Positions 26,268 through 36,556 of a stretch of DNA of 64,000 bases are shown piece after piece. The notes beneath the pieces were generated by a model. It was not told where the DNA came from. It made no database searches and saw only the letters and a program-made list of their open reading frames with translations. A program made the translations under genes and the position numbers. Position 1 is the first letter of the stretch; every line of letters starts with the position of its first letter. The stretch is from Mangrovimonas yunxiaonensis (lineage in GTDB: Bacteria > Bacteroidota > Bacteroidia > Flavobacteriales > Flavobacteriaceae). The stretch lies in the NCBI RefSeq assembly GCF_000733475.1, contig NZ_JPFK01000005.1:248001-312000 (forward strand), in the 5' to 3' direction.

Positions 26268-27620
26268 ATGTTCAAGAAAATATTAGTAGCCAATAGAGGG
26301 GAAATAGCCTTACGTGTTATTAGAACCTGTAAAGAAATGGGCATTAAAACGGTGGCAGTATACTCAACCGCCGATGCCGATAGCCTGCACGTTAAGTTTG
26401 CAGACGAAGCGGTATGCATAGGGCCTGCACCAAGCTCAGAATCATATTTAAAAATATCAAACATTATCGCAGCGGCAGAAATTACCAATGCCGATGCCAT
26501 TCACCCCGGATATGGGTTTCTATCAGAGAACGCCAAGTTTTCAAAAATATGCGAAGAACACCATATTAAATTCATAGGCGCTTCAGAAGAGATGATCTCC
26601 AAAATGGGAGATAAAGCCACAGCCAAAGCCACTATGAAAGCGGCCGGCGTGCCTTGTGTTCCTGGTAGTGAGGGTATTATAGAAGACTACGACACTTGCG
26701 AAAAGCTAGCCGAAGAGGTGGGCTACCCAGTAATGCTTAAAGCCACTGCCGGTGGTGGAGGTAAAGGCATGCGTGCCGTTTGGAAACAAGAAGACCTAAG
26801 AGACGCATGGGATTCGGCAAGACAAGAATCTAAAGCAGCCTTTGGTAACGACGATATGTATATGGAAAAGCTTATAGAAGAGCCTAGACATATCGAAATA
26901 CAAATTGTAGGCGACTCTAACGGGAAAGCCTGCCACCTATCAGAAAGGGATTGTTCGGTACAACGTCGTCACCAAAAACTAACCGAAGAGGTGCCGTCGC
27001 CATTCATGACCAATGCCTTGCGTAAAAAAATGGGCGATGCGGCCGTTAAAGCTGCCGAGTACATTAAGTATGAAGGTGCCGGAACCATAGAGTTTTTGGT
27101 AGATAAGCACAAAAACTTCTACTTTATGGAAATGAATACCCGTATTCAAGTAGAGCACCCAATTACCGAGCAGGTTATCGATTTCGATCTTATTAGAGAG
27201 CAAATCCTAGTTGCTGCAGGCGTGCCAATCTCTGGTAAAAACTATACGCCAAACCTACACTCTATAGAATGTAGAATTAATGCTGAAGACCCGTTTAACG
27301 GTTTTAGACCTTCGCCAGGACGTATTACCACATTACATGCACCAGGTGGGCATGGGGTAAGGTTAGATACCCATGTGTATGCAGGCTATGTTATTCCGCC
27401 AAACTACGACTCTATGATTGCCAAATTAATCACCACGGCACAAACCCGTGAGGAGGCCATTAACAAAATGAAACGTGCTTTGGATGAGTTTGTGATTGAA
27501 GGTATAAAAACTACCATTCCTTTCCATAGGCAATTAATGGACCATCCAGATTACTTGGCAGGAAACTACACCACCAAGTTTATGGAAGACTTTGAAATGC
27601 AACCACTAGAAGAAAACTAA
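26268..27620 (+). CDS. accC: Acetyl-CoA carboxylase biotin carboxylase subunit
   Basis: ATP-dependent carboxylation of biotin on AccB, 450 aa, full length. Motifs: [19 protein letters not shown] start, glycine-rich ATP loop [31 protein letters not shown] (metal Glu/Asn and catalytic Arg), and GHGVRLDTH. Last gene of the fabH-accB-accC unit, ended by a strong hairpin. Confidence 0.98.
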   Translation: MFKKILVANRGEIALRVIRTCKEMGIKTVAVYSTADADSLHVKFADEAVCIGPAPSSESYLKISNIIAAAEITNADAIHPGYGFLSENAKFSKICEEHHIKFIGASEEMISKMGDKATAKATMKAAGVPCVPGSEGIIEDYDTCEKLAEEVGYPVMLKATAGGGGKGMRAVWKQEDLRDAWDSARQESKAAFGNDDMYMEKLIEEPRHIEIQIVGDSNGKACHLSERDCSVQRRHQKLTEEVPSPFMTNALRKKMGDAAVKAAEYIKYEGAGTIEFLVDKHKNFYFMEMNTRIQVEHPITEQVIDFDLIREQILVAAGVPISGKNYTPNLHSIECRINAEDPFNGFRPSPGRITTLHAPGGHGVRLDTHVYAGYVIPPNYDSMIAKLITTAQTREEAINKMKRALDEFVIEGIKTTIPFHRQLMDHPDYLAGNYTTKFMEDFEMQPLEEN

Positions 27621-27626
27621 ATAGTA

Positions 27627-27658
27627 AAACTCCGAATGAAAATTCGGAGTTTTTTTTG
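27627..27658 (+). terminator. Intrinsic terminator after accC
   Basis: AAAACTCCGAA / TTCGGAGTTTT perfect 11-bp stem, 6-nt loop, T-run; begins 7 nt after the stop. Confidence 0.93.
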
Positions 27659-27775
27659 TCCTTTAAAGGGCATGTCAAGACAAGCTTTTTAGCTTGAACA
27701 TTAAATGTGTATTGTTTGGGTCAAAAGGCATAAGAATTACCATCCTTGCCTAAAAAAATGCTTACCTTAGGTGCT

Positions 27776-28885
27776 ATGGAAATGTCTTACTGGGAAAAGC
27801 AAACATGGTTTTCAAACATCGATTTTACCGTAATAGGAAGCGGTATTGTTGGGCTTAATTGTGCTCTGGGTTTAAGAGCCAGATTCCCAAAAGCCAAGAT
27901 TGTGGTTGTCGAGCGCGGCATATTACCACAAGGTGCAAGTACCAAGAATGCAGGTTTTGCTTGCTTTGGGAGCATGAGCGAGATTTTAGACGACTTAAAC
28001 CATCATACAACAGCAGAGGTTTGTAAACTTGTAGAAAAACGCTATAAAGGGCTAAAGTTGCTTCGTGAGCGCTTGTCTGATAAGGCCATTGGGTATAAAG
28101 CATACGGCGGGTATGAACTGTTTTCAGAAAACGAAGCCTTGTACCAAACATGCATGGCAAAGGTGCCAGAAATAAACAGCCTGCTAAAACCTGTTTTTAA
28201 GACCCCGGTGTTTCGTTTAAAGGCCAATACAAATGGGTTTCAAAACATTCAGGAAAAGATTATTTACAATGCTTTTGAAGGCCAAATTGACACCGGAAAA
28301 ATGATGCAGGCACTGCTAAAAAAAGCCCATTCAGAAGAGATCTTGATTTTAAATAATATTGAAGTTTTGGCGTTTCAGGAACAGCCTGATTGTGTGCATG
28401 TCCAAACGTCAATAATAGACTTTAAAACAGCCAAACTGTTCGTGGCCACCAACGGCTTTGCAGCCAAGTTAATTGCTGAGGATGTTAAACCTGCCAGAGC
28501 CCAAGTGCTAATAACCAAACCAATAAAAAACCTTCGTATAAAAGGCACTTTTCATTTAGATAAGGGCTACTATTACTTTAGAAATATTAATAACAGAATA
28601 CTATTAGGAGGCGGAAGAAACCTAGATTTTAAGACAGAAGAGACGTTCGATTTTGGGCAAACAGATGTTGTAAAAACAACACTTAAACAACTGCTAAAAA
28701 CGGTTATCTTACCAGATACGCCTGTTGAGGTGGCTTATTTTTGGTCTGGTATTATGGGGGTTGGCGCAACAAAAAAAGCGCTTGTAAAACCCCTGTCAGA
28801 TAGAGTATTTTGCGGGGTTAGACTGGGTGGTATGGGCGTAGCCATAGGAAGCCAGATAGGAGAGGAGCTCGCTAGTTTAGCTTAG
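27776..28885 (+). CDS. FAD-dependent oxidoreductase, DAO (glycine/D-amino acid oxidase-like) family
   Basis: About 369 aa flavoenzyme. N-terminal Rossmann FAD site VIGSGIVGLNCALGLRARFP, an Arg/Glu region VVVERG and STKNAGFACFGSMSE as in the DAO fold, and a C-terminal second FAD contact GVRLGGMGVAIGSQIG. Amine or imino acid oxidation is the family activity; the substrate is unknown. The start is uncertain: ATGs at 27758, 27776 and 27782 are possible. A TACCTTAG box at 27762-27769 favours the later ones. It overlaps the convergent ABC ATPase stop by 4 bp. Confidence 0.9.
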   Translation: MEMSYWEKQTWFSNIDFTVIGSGIVGLNCALGLRARFPKAKIVVVERGILPQGASTKNAGFACFGSMSEILDDLNHHTTAEVCKLVEKRYKGLKLLRERLSDKAIGYKAYGGYELFSENEALYQTCMAKVPEINSLLKPVFKTPVFRLKANTNGFQNIQEKIIYNAFEGQIDTGKMMQALLKKAHSEEILILNNIEVLAFQEQPDCVHVQTSIIDFKTAKLFVATNGFAAKLIAEDVKPARAQVLITKPIKNLRIKGTFHLDKGYYYFRNINNRILLGGGRNLDFKTEETFDFGQTDVVKTTLKQLLKTVILPDTPVEVAYFWSGIMGVGATKKALVKPLSDRVFCGVRLGGMGVAIGSQIGEELASLA

Positions 28886-29796
28886 GAAGCTACAATCTTA
28901 AGGCAAACATCCTTGCCGGGATTTAAATATTCCTGGTGGTAGAAGATAATTGTATGGTCTTCCTTGGTGGCCTCAATTAAATACCGATATCCTTCAAAGT
29001 ACGTTTGCTTTACGGTAACCTTAAGGGGGGCATCTTTCACAACAGCTAGCCTATGGGCATAGACCAGTTGTCCGTCAATGGTGTTGCATTCTCCAAAAAA
29101 CGAAGCCACTAAAGGGGTTTTAGGGTGTTTGTAAATAACTTCGGGTAAATCGTTTAAAATAAGTTTGCTGTCTTGTAGGACTAAAATTCTATCGGCAAAC
29201 CCCAAAACATCGTTCTTATCGTGTGTAGCGACAATACAACTAATGTTTTTCTGCTTTAAGTACCGAAACAGATTTCGGCGTAACCGGCGTTTTTTAAAGC
29301 TGTCTATATGGCTAAAAGGTTCGTCTAACAACATAATCTCGGGTTGCTTGGCCAGTGCTCTGGCTAGGGCAACACGTTGTTTTTGACCACCGCTAAGGGT
29401 TTTTACTTTTTGCTTAGCAAAGGGAGTAAGCTCAACAACATCCAACAGTTCGGCGATCCGCTGTTTTTTTTCTTTTGGGAAAAAGTTAGAAAGGTGTTTG
29501 CCAATGTTTTCTTCTATGGAGGTAAAGGGCATTAAGTCGAATTCTTGTGCCACATATTTGATAAACTCATAGCCCACCACCAAATTAAATTTAGGCCCTA
29601 AAATGGGGGTGTCCTTCCATAAAATTTGCCCAGCATCAAGGTCGTATTCACCATAGATTAATTTTAATAACGTGCTTTTTCCAGAACCACTCTCACCAAT
29701 AATCGATACATGTTCGCCAGGTTTAACATTAAAGCTTATAGCTTTTAAAATGGGCGTTTTTTTATAAGCGAACGTTATGTTTTTTATTTGCAGCAT
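28882..29796 (-). CDS. ABC transporter ATP-binding protein
   Basis: 304 aa. Walker A GESGSGKST (34-42), signature LSGGQ (134-138), Walker B IMLLDEP (154-160), His switch VATHDKND. The C-terminal 80 residues form an extra domain with VKQTYFEGYRYLIEA, similar in placement to the TOBE/regulatory part of CysA/PotA-type importers. No permease is adjacent. The ATG at 29796 is chosen because farther upstream frame would cross the terminator of the preceding gene. Partner and substrate are unknown. Confidence 0.92.
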   Translation of the reverse strand: MLQIKNITFAYKKTPILKAISFNVKPGEHVSIIGESGSGKSTLLKLIYGEYDLDAGQILWKDTPILGPKFNLVVGYEFIKYVAQEFDLMPFTSIEENIGKHLSNFFPKEKKQRIAELLDVVELTPFAKQKVKTLSGGQKQRVALARALAKQPEIMLLDEPFSHIDSFKKRRLRRNLFRYLKQKNISCIVATHDKNDVLGFADRILVLQDSKLILNDLPEVIYKHPKTPLVASFFGECNTIDGQLVYAHRLAVVKDAPLKVTVKQTYFEGYRYLIEATKEDHTIIFYHQEYLNPGKDVCLKIVAS

Positions 29797-29808
29797 GGGC
29801 GAAAAATA

Positions 29809-29840
29809 AAAAAACCCACTTGAATCCAAGTGGGTTTTTT
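29809..29840 (-). terminator. Intrinsic terminator after the FG-GAP/UnbV protein gene
   Basis: AAAAAACCCACTTG / CAAGTGGGTTTTTT perfect 14-bp inverted repeat with a 4-nt loop, 4 nt after the stop. Ends 12 nt before the next minus-strand start codon. Confidence 0.92.
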
Positions 29841-29844
29841 TATA

Positions 29845-31929
29845 TTATTTCTTGATAAATTTCCGGGTGGTAGTTTTCCCTTCCAGTTCAAGCCTTAAAA
29901 TGTAAACCCCAGCAGCAAGAGTCGAAACATCTAGCTGGGTTTTTTCAAGTCTTTCGTTTTGTATAATTTTTCCGTTTATGTCGAAAACAGTGGCAATTTT
30001 ACCGATAACGTTGCCGGAGGTTTCAAAATAAATGTTGTCTTTAACAGGATTCGGGTAGATAACCAGATCAGATAAATGTGCGTCTTCAATAGCTAAGGAA
30101 GCGCCCTCTATTAGGGTGTGTTGGGTGTTAATGTCCAGATTAGGAAAAACATCTATAACACCAGAAGGCCAATAAATGGTAACGTTATTAATGGTGGTTT
30201 CTGTACCTAACCCAAAATGGGCTGTTAAAGAGCTCATAAACTCAAAGCCTTCACCACTTCTTACATCTCTAATTTGTGTTCCGGAACTTGTATGCACTTC
30301 TATTCTGGCTCCTATACCATTTATATTACTTGCCGTACCAACGGTTTTAATTTTTACATAGTTGTTGCCATTACCACCGTTGTTTAGGTAAAGGCTGCCT
30401 CTAAACACATCTAAAAAGCCATCGTTGTTAGCGTCGCCAATAGCACCACTTGGCGGCATGTCGGTTTCGTGCAGGGTGAACGAATTATCGCCGTTATTAA
30501 GCAATATTTTACCGCTTGTAAGAATGTCTACATAGCCGTCGTTGTTAAAATCGCCAGGAGCATTTTCAATGCCATAAGGGGCGTTAGAGATGTTTGCGGT
30601 TGCGGTTGCATTGGTAAACGTACCATCGCCATTATTAATCATGTATTTGTGCGGGCCATCGGCCGATGAGCTTGCGCCAACATACACATCCATATCGCCA
30701 TCATTGTCAAAATCGGCCCAAGCCGAAGACCAAGTTTGAATGGGGTCTCCTAAATTAGAACTGTTATTATGACCTTGGTCGGGAAAGTTGCTTTGGTAAT
30801 AGCCCAAATCGGCTATGTTTACAAACACGCCATTACCGTCATTCCGCCAGAGTTCATTTACTTTATGGGTAACGCTACCACCTCTACATTTGGCAATAAA
30901 CAGGTCGACGTCCCTATCGTTGTCGAAATCAATCCATACGGTGCCGTAGTTTCCGCCGCTACTGTGTGTGCCTAAGCCGTTGGGCAAAGCCGTTGAGGCT
31001 CCTTGGTAAAAGGTTACAGCTCCTGTTCCATCGTTAATGAAATAAACATTTTGATCAACATCATGGCAAACAAATGCGTCTAGGAAACCATCGTTGTTAA
31101 TATCAACAAAGTTAGAGCGTTGCGAAAACACATAGGTGCTGGTGGTATAGCTCTGGGAGTAGCCTGTTCCTGTACCGTTGGCCATTACAATAGACACGCC
31201 GCTAGAGGCACCATAAATAAGGTCGTTATAACCGTTGGCATCTAAATCTCCAGCAGCCATGCTCCAAGAAGGTCCAAAGCTAGCAGGGGCTTGAAAAGAC
31301 TGGTACGAGAAACCGGTATCGGTTTGGTGGTTAATATTTACATGCGTAGAAGAGCCGCTCACCAAATCGTCCAACCCATCGTTATCCATGTCTACCATAG
31401 CATAGGAGGTTCCACTCATAGAAATGGAAGGGTCTTGAATAAAGACAAACTCGCCTGGTTCTGGAGGGGGGATTTGGAAGCCTTCAATAAGCATAAACTC
31501 AAAACCATCAGTATCCCATCTGTCATCAAATGCAATGTAATAGGTTGTGCCAGCCACCCCGTAAAATTCCAAATGGGATAAATAGCCCGCACCACTATCG
31601 TCATCACCTGCTTCGCATGTTAGTGCGCCGCAACTTCCGGTGTACACATGTACGCGGGTGTCTATTCCCGTATTAACGGTTAAATCTGTGGTTAGGGTAT
31701 ATGTTGCTGTGGTTGTGGGCTGAAAAGTGTACCAATAACCTCCTGTGGCCCCAGATCCGTTTGCGGCACAGACAGGCGAAGGGACTTCGCTGCCTATAAT
31801 TCCCGGGGAGGTTATGGTATTGGTATCGTCTGCGGTTATGGCAATAGCTTCGGCGCAGGTATAGCCGGCTTGAGCATAACCAATACCAGACATTATAAGG
31901 GTTAAAAGGAAGAGGAGTTGTCGTTTCAT
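29845..31929 (-). CDS. FG-GAP/VCBS repeat and UnbV-domain protein with T9SS sorting signal
   Basis: 694 aa secreted protein. Signal peptide ending GIGYAQA, then a pre-peptidase-type C-terminal-like beta domain (about 20-145). Six or more FG-GAP/VCBS beta-propeller repeats follow (about 160-500) with Ca-type loops such as DMDNDGLDDL and DFDNDGDMDVYVG. Then an ASPIC/UnbV domain (about 530-595; NGIGARIEVH...WPSG) and a type A Por sorting tail (IYPNPVKDNIYF...GVYILRLELEGKTTTRKFIKK). It is exported by the type IX system and probably anchored at the surface. It begins 10 bp after the diheme cytochrome gene and is co-transcribed with it. Confidence 0.93.
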   Translation of the reverse strand: MKRQLLFLLTLIMSGIGYAQAGYTCAEAIAITADDTNTITSPGIIGSEVPSPVCAANGSGATGGYWYTFQPTTTATYTLTTDLTVNTGIDTRVHVYTGSCGALTCEAGDDDSGAGYLSHLEFYGVAGTTYYIAFDDRWDTDGFEFMLIEGFQIPPPEPGEFVFIQDPSISMSGTSYAMVDMDNDGLDDLVSGSSTHVNINHQTDTGFSYQSFQAPASFGPSWSMAAGDLDANGYNDLIYGASSGVSIVMANGTGTGYSQSYTTSTYVFSQRSNFVDINNDGFLDAFVCHDVDQNVYFINDGTGAVTFYQGASTALPNGLGTHSSGGNYGTVWIDFDNDRDVDLFIAKCRGGSVTHKVNELWRNDGNGVFVNIADLGYYQSNFPDQGHNNSSNLGDPIQTWSSAWADFDNDGDMDVYVGASSSADGPHKYMINNGDGTFTNATATANISNAPYGIENAPGDFNNDGYVDILTSGKILLNNGDNSFTLHETDMPPSGAIGDANNDGFLDVFRGSLYLNNGGNGNNYVKIKTVGTASNINGIGARIEVHTSSGTQIRDVRSGEGFEFMSSLTAHFGLGTETTINNVTIYWPSGVIDVFPNLDINTQHTLIEGASLAIEDAHLSDLVIYPNPVKDNIYFETSGNVIGKIATVFDINGKIIQNERLEKTQLDVSTLAAGVYILRLELEGKTTTRKFIKK

Positions 31930-31939
31930 AAGGTGTTAA

Positions 31940-33034
31940 TTAGTTGCAGTTGTTTTCTAAGGATGTGATCCAGTTTTCAATTAATAAAAGCCCTTCGTCT
32001 TGCACTAGGGTTCTCCCTAAGAGGGGCATTCTAACAGACTCGTCGGTAGCGTTTAATCTGTAGTGCAGCACCGATCGGTTGGGGTTTCCGGGGGTAACAA
32101 TATGGGTAAGCCCTACACCCAAATCGGTATCTGGTTCAACACAAACCCCTAGGTTGGTTAGGTTTTCTGAAGTTTCGAAATCGAATCTAACAGGACGGTA
32201 AGCGCAGTGGGCTTCCTCGCTGTGGCAATGGGCGCAATTAATGTCTAAATAGGCCCTGGCCCTAAGGGTAAGCGGAAGGCTTTCGTCTTTCCAATTTGGG
32301 ATAGCTGGAACATCCTCTGGTAAGGTTTGGTCTAAATACCCCATCTCTTGCCATTTTTGTAATTGGTTTTTTGTGCCTTCGGAATACGGATAGGTCATGT
32401 TTAGGTTCCTGGGCTTTGGCCCAATAGGGATAGAGACTTCTCCTGATTTGTGGCAAGTATGGCATTCGGCCTCTGAAGGAACCCTGTAATTTACAGTCCT
32501 AGTTTGGTTTAACGCTTGCCATTCAATGTTGTGGAAGCTGCCATTTAAGTCCAATAAAGCATCGTTTTGGTCGTTATCCCAAACATAATTGGCAAATACC
32601 CAGCCGTTTTGTTTTTTTATCATTAATCGGGTTTCGATTAATTTTCGGGTATCTGTGGGCAGGACATGGTCGTAAAAAAAAGTCTTTATTAAAACGGTAC
32701 CCGTTGGAAACTCTAGGACATCGCCGGCTGTTGTATAACTGGCCTGAACATGTTGTGGCATCCAGACAAAGCGTTGTTTTTTAGCATAATCACTAAATAG
32801 GGTGTTAATGATGCTGTATGGCAGCACACCATAAACGGGTTGGTGGTTGGCTTGCGGACCTTCAAAAAAATTATAATCGCTTAATTTGGGGTAAGGAACT
32901 TGCTCTAGGTTAAAAACCACAGGAGATTCCTGTTGGGGGTTGGGGGCATTAACATAGTCGCTATCGTCGTTAGAGCAGGCCATGGTAAAAAATAGCCCTG
33001 CCAAAAGCATTATGCTGGTTAGTTTTTTTAACAT
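31940..33034 (-). CDS. SO2930-family diheme c-type cytochrome lipoprotein
   Basis: 364 aa lipoprotein (signal ending FTMAC, Cys20). Two heme-attachment motifs: CHTCH at 191-195 and CAHCH at 267-271. The conserved surroundings IPIGPKPRNLNM and YLDINCAHCHS place it in the SO2930-type family. It is an extracytoplasmic electron carrier, and cytochrome c maturation is needed. It is first gene of a two-gene unit with the T9SS FG-GAP/UnbV protein, suggesting a cell-surface pair. The redox partner is unknown. Confidence 0.9.
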   Translation of the reverse strand: MLKKLTSIMLLAGLFFTMACSNDDSDYVNAPNPQQESPVVFNLEQVPYPKLSDYNFFEGPQANHQPVYGVLPYSIINTLFSDYAKKQRFVWMPQHVQASYTTAGDVLEFPTGTVLIKTFFYDHVLPTDTRKLIETRLMIKKQNGWVFANYVWDNDQNDALLDLNGSFHNIEWQALNQTRTVNYRVPSEAECHTCHKSGEVSIPIGPKPRNLNMTYPYSEGTKNQLQKWQEMGYLDQTLPEDVPAIPNWKDESLPLTLRARAYLDINCAHCHSEEAHCAYRPVRFDFETSENLTNLGVCVEPDTDLGVGLTHIVTPGNPNRSVLHYRLNATDESVRMPLLGRTLVQDEGLLLIENWITSLENNCN

Positions 33035-33110
33035 TTTTACATGCTTTTCGGAAAAAAGTATGTAAAAATATCAAAATAGTTGAAAACTATACAGTTTAGC
33101 AGTTGTTTAT

Positions 33111-34100
33111 TTAAATAATGTTGTTGTTTTTTAGGAATTCTGCAATCTGTATGGTGTTTGTCGCAGCACCTTTTCTAAGGTTATCGGCAACAATCCACAT
33201 ATTCAAGGTGTTGGGTTGTGATTCGTCACGTCTAAGCCTTCCTACAAACACGTCGTCTTTTCCATGGGCGTTAACAGCCATGGGGTAGGTGTTGGCGCTA
33301 GGGTTGTCTTGTAGAACAACACCTTCTGTATGCGAAAGTATGTGTTTGATGTCGTTTAAATCGAAATCGGTTTCAAATTCCACATTAACCGATTCGCTAT
33401 GTCCTCCCGAGGTTGGAATTCTAACGGCCGTAGCGGTTACCGCAATGGTTTTATCGTCTAAGATTTTTTGGGTTTCACGTACCAGTTTCATCTCTTCTTT
33501 GGTATAGCCGTTTTCCTCAAACACATCGCAATGCGGAATGGCGTTGCGATGAATTTGATGTGGGTAGGCCATGTCGCCTTTTACGCCTGCCATTTCGTTA
33601 TCCAGTTGCTCTACTGCCTTCACCCCGGTTCCGGAAACCGATTGGTAAGTTGAAACCACAATGCGTTTTATGGTGTATTTTTTATGTAGGGGCGCTAGGG
33701 CCAAAACCATTTGTATGGTCGAACAGTTGGGGTTGGCTATAATTTTATCGTCTTTAGTAAGCGTATTGGCATTAATTTCCGGCACAATTAGTTTTTTTGT
33801 GTGGTCCATACGCCAAGCCGATGAATTATCGATAACCGTCGTTCCAACTGCTGCAAACTTAGGCGCCCATTCTAACGATGTGCTGCCGCCTGCCGAAAAC
33901 AGAGCGATGTCTGGCTTTAATGCTACAGCTGTAGCGAGGTTGACTACGGGATATGTTTTTCCTTTAAAAGAAATTTCTTTACCAACGCTTTTTTCAGAAG
34001 CTACAGGAATTAAGGTTTCTATAGGGAAATTGCGCTCTTCTAAGAGGTTTAACATAACTTCGCCAACCATTCCGGTGGCGCCAACAACAGCTACTTTCAT
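33111..34100 (-). CDS. asd: Aspartate-semialdehyde dehydrogenase
   Basis: NADPH-dependent reduction of aspartyl phosphate, common step to lysine/DAP, threonine and methionine. 329 aa. NADP site AVVGATGMVGEVML (4-17), catalytic Cys126 in NPNCSTIQM, and the acid/base His in TSGGHSESVNVEF. Full length. It lies downstream of mscL on the same strand with a terminator between, so it has its own promoter. Confidence 0.98.
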   Translation of the reverse strand: MKVAVVGATGMVGEVMLNLLEERNFPIETLIPVASEKSVGKEISFKGKTYPVVNLATAVALKPDIALFSAGGSTSLEWAPKFAAVGTTVIDNSSAWRMDHTKKLIVPEINANTLTKDDKIIANPNCSTIQMVLALAPLHKKYTIKRIVVSTYQSVSGTGVKAVEQLDNEMAGVKGDMAYPHQIHRNAIPHCDVFEENGYTKEEMKLVRETQKILDDKTIAVTATAVRIPTSGGHSESVNVEFETDFDLNDIKHILSHTEGVVLQDNPSANTYPMAVNAHGKDDVFVGRLRRDESQPNTLNMWIVADNLRKGAATNTIQIAEFLKNNNII

Positions 34101-34164
34101 TGTAAAAACACTTTAGTTATTATACAGTGGCAAAGCTAAGTATTAATTCTTTTTTATAAGATGA

Positions 34165-34199
34165 AAAAAGCCTGTGTTTTTGGTTAACACAGGCTTTTT
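34165..34199 (-). terminator. Intrinsic terminator after mscL
   Basis: AAAAAGCCTGTGTT / AACACAGGCTTTTT perfect 14-bp stem, 7-nt loop, T-run on the minus strand. Confidence 0.92.
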
Positions 34200-34237
34200 A
34201 ACAAGAAATGTAAAACAGTTATATTTTTAACAAGGGG

Positions 34238-34639
34238 TTATTTTTTTAACAAATCCCTAATTTCTGCCAATAACTCTTCTTGCGAAGGTCCTTTTGGCGC
34301 TTCTGGAGCTGGTGCTTCTTTCTTTTTCATTTTGTTGGCACCTTTCACAACCATGAACATCACAAAAGCAACGATAATAAAATCGATAACATTGGTAAGG
34401 AATTCCCCCCAGTGTACGGCAACTTCACCTTCTAAAACGCCATCGGCATTTGTAACGCCTTCGTGAATGATGTACTTTAACGTTTTGAAATCGGATTTGA
34501 AGACCAAGCCAATTAACGGCGAGATAATACCTCCGGTAAACGATGCCACAACTTTGTTGAATGCCGCACCCATTACAAAACCAACGGCAATGTCGATTAA
34601 ATTGCCTTTCATGGCAAAATCTTTAAACTCTTTTAACAT
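34238..34639 (-). CDS. mscL: Large-conductance mechanosensitive channel
   Basis: 133 aa. N-terminal amphipathic helix MLKEFKDFAMKGNLIDIAVG, TM1 with AVGFVMGAAFNKVVASF, an extended periplasmic loop (about 45-80), TM2 FIIVAFVMFMVVKG and a charged cytoplasmic helix. It opens under membrane tension to protect against hypo-osmotic shock (family knowledge). Confidence 0.97.
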   Translation of the reverse strand: MLKEFKDFAMKGNLIDIAVGFVMGAAFNKVVASFTGGIISPLIGLVFKSDFKTLKYIIHEGVTNADGVLEGEVAVHWGEFLTNVIDFIIVAFVMFMVVKGANKMKKKEAPAPEAPKGPSQEELLAEIRDLLKK

Positions 34640-34701
34640 GATAATTGTTTTATGATTAGTGTTATTGACCTAAAAATAGGTAATTTTCTTAAAAACAGCA
34701 C

Positions 34702-35814
34702 TTATTGGTTTAAAAAAACACGTTTAATGCGTTTTGACAGGCCTGTTATAACTTCGTAGGAAATGGTTCCGGTTGTTTTGCCAAAGGCTTCGGCGGTGTG
34801 GTTTTCGTCAAACAAAATTACCTCATCGCCTTCTTGGCAATCAATATTTGTAACATCTACCATAATCATGTCCATGCATACATTTCCTGTGATGTAAGCT
34901 TTTTGGTTGTTAATAATAACATAGCCTTTTCTTTGGCCGTATTGGCGGCCAATACCATCGGCATGGCCAATAGGCAGGGTTGCGGTTCTGGTGGGTTTAT
35001 CGGCAATAAAGCCTCTGTTGTAGCCCAAGCTTTCGCCGGGGTTTAAGGTGTGTATTTGTGAGATTAAGGTTTTTAGTCTGCCAATAGGAATAAGGTGTTT
35101 GTTCTCTTCGTTGGAATTGCCAAAGCCGTAAAGCCCAATACCGCTTCTTACCATGTTAAAATGCGCTTGAGGGTAATTTAAAATGCCCGAGGTATTGCAA
35201 ATGTGTCGCCATGGTTTTAGGCCGGTTTCCTTTTCAAAAGTTTGGCAAATGGTGTTAAACGTTTCAATTTGCGCTAGGGTAAAGGCTTTTTCGTTAAAAT
35301 CTTCGCTAGCGGCCAAGTGCGAAAACAAAGACCGGGTTTCAATGGCCGAAGTGGTTTTTGTTTTAGCGGCTATTGTTGGGATGTCTTTAGCATTAAACCC
35401 CAATCTGTTTAAGCCTGTATTAAATTTAATATGAACTGGGTAGTGCTTTTGGTTTAGCTTTTCGGAGACTGCTATAAATTCGTTTAAAACAAAATGACTG
35501 TAAAGGCTGGGTTCCAGACAGCGTTCTATAATGGTTTTAAAATGCACCGATTGTGGGTGCAGCACTAAAATGGGTTTGGTTATTCCGGCATTTCTTAAGG
35601 CTACGCCCTCGCTAGTGTAGGCCACCGCAAAATAGTCGACCTCTAAGTCTTGAAGTTTTTTAGCAATTATTTGGGCGTCGCTGCCATAGGCAAAGGCTTT
35701 AACGACAGCAAGAAATTTGGTGTTTGGTTTAAGCTTCGATTTTAAGTAGGCGTAATTGTGCTCTAAAGCTTTTAAATCGATAAACAACGTGGTTTCCCGT
35801 ATTTTATTTGGCAT
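34702..35814 (-). CDS. alr: Alanine racemase
   Basis: PLP enzyme supplying D-alanine for peptidoglycan, 370 aa from the ATG at 35814. Schiff-base Lys39 in [11 protein letters not shown]. The C-terminal domain has the catalytic Tyr in [11 protein letters not shown] and [10 protein letters not shown]. The ATG at 35814 is preferred to an upstream in-frame start 12 codons earlier because it begins directly at the domain and overlaps the tdk stop by 11 bp. Confidence 0.96.
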   Translation of the reverse strand: MPNKIRETTLFIDLKALEHNYAYLKSKLKPNTKFLAVVKAFAYGSDAQIIAKKLQDLEVDYFAVAYTSEGVALRNAGITKPILVLHPQSVHFKTIIERCLEPSLYSHFVLNEFIAVSEKLNQKHYPVHIKFNTGLNRLGFNAKDIPTIAAKTKTTSAIETRSLFSHLAASEDFNEKAFTLAQIETFNTICQTFEKETGLKPWRHICNTSGILNYPQAHFNMVRSGIGLYGFGNSNEENKHLIPIGRLKTLISQIHTLNPGESLGYNRGFIADKPTRTATLPIGHADGIGRQYGQRKGYVIINNQKAYITGNVCMDMIMVDVTNIDCQEGDEVILFDENHTAEAFGKTTGTISYEVITGLSKRIKRVFLNQ

Positions 35815-36454
35815 TGTTTTTTGTTTGTTTTGGCAAGAGCTCTTCGGCATCGTTAACGTTCATGTTTCTCACCTTGTCCCGTTGCATGGTTTTAAAAAAG
35901 GCCGCACGGCTTAGGGGTTCGTACTCATCAACTTCGCCAAGCAACACTAAATCGTCGCTTTTGGCCTTACGGTAGCTGTAATTGGCAAGATTGCCGGTTT
36001 TGGTGCAGATGGCGTGTACTTTTGTAACATACTCTGCCGTTGCCATTAGGTTGGGCATAGGCCCAAAAGGATTGCCTTTAAAATCCATGTCCAATCCGGC
36101 GACAATAACACGTATGCCCTTATTGGCCAGATCGTTGCAAACCCGTACAATCTCATCGTCAAAAAACTGAGCTTCGTCTATGCCAATAACATCGCATCCA
36201 TCGGCAAGAATAGGAATGTTTGCCGCCGCAGGAACGGGTGTCGACCGAATTTCGTTGGCATCGTGCGAGACAACCATACCTTCATCGTAGCGTATATCGA
36301 TGGCCGGTTTGAAAATTTCAACCTTCTGCCTTGCAAATTTGGCGCGTTTTAACCGGCGGATAAGCTCTTCGGTTTTACCCGAAAACATCGATCCGCAAAT
36401 AACTTCTATCCAACCAAATTGTTCTTTATGATTTACTGTGTTTTCGAGAAACAT
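35804..36454 (-). CDS. tdk: Thymidine kinase, TK1 type
   Basis: 216 aa. P-loop [11 protein letters not shown] (20-30), Walker B-like [11 protein letters not shown], and lasso-region Tyr in [12 protein letters not shown]. The structural zinc site of most TK1 enzymes is degenerate: only one Cys remains in HAICTKTG, and [10 protein letters not shown] lacks the C-terminal CxxC, as in other Bacteroidota members I recall. Salvages thymidine to dTMP. Translationally coupled to alr downstream. Confidence 0.96.
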   Translation of the reverse strand: MFLENTVNHKEQFGWIEVICGSMFSGKTEELIRRLKRAKFARQKVEIFKPAIDIRYDEGMVVSHDANEIRSTPVPAAANIPILADGCDVIGIDEAQFFDDEIVRVCNDLANKGIRVIVAGLDMDFKGNPFGPMPNLMATAEYVTKVHAICTKTGNLANYSYRKAKSDDLVLLGEVDEYEPLSRAAFFKTMQRDKVRNMNVNDAEELLPKQTKNNAK

Positions 36455-36556
36455 TTTGTAATTTTAGCACTAAAGTCCGTTGATACTCGTTTTGTATAAA
36501 GGTGGCGTAAATTTATTAAAAAACAAAAGCATAAATTGCAATAAACTTTAAAAGTT

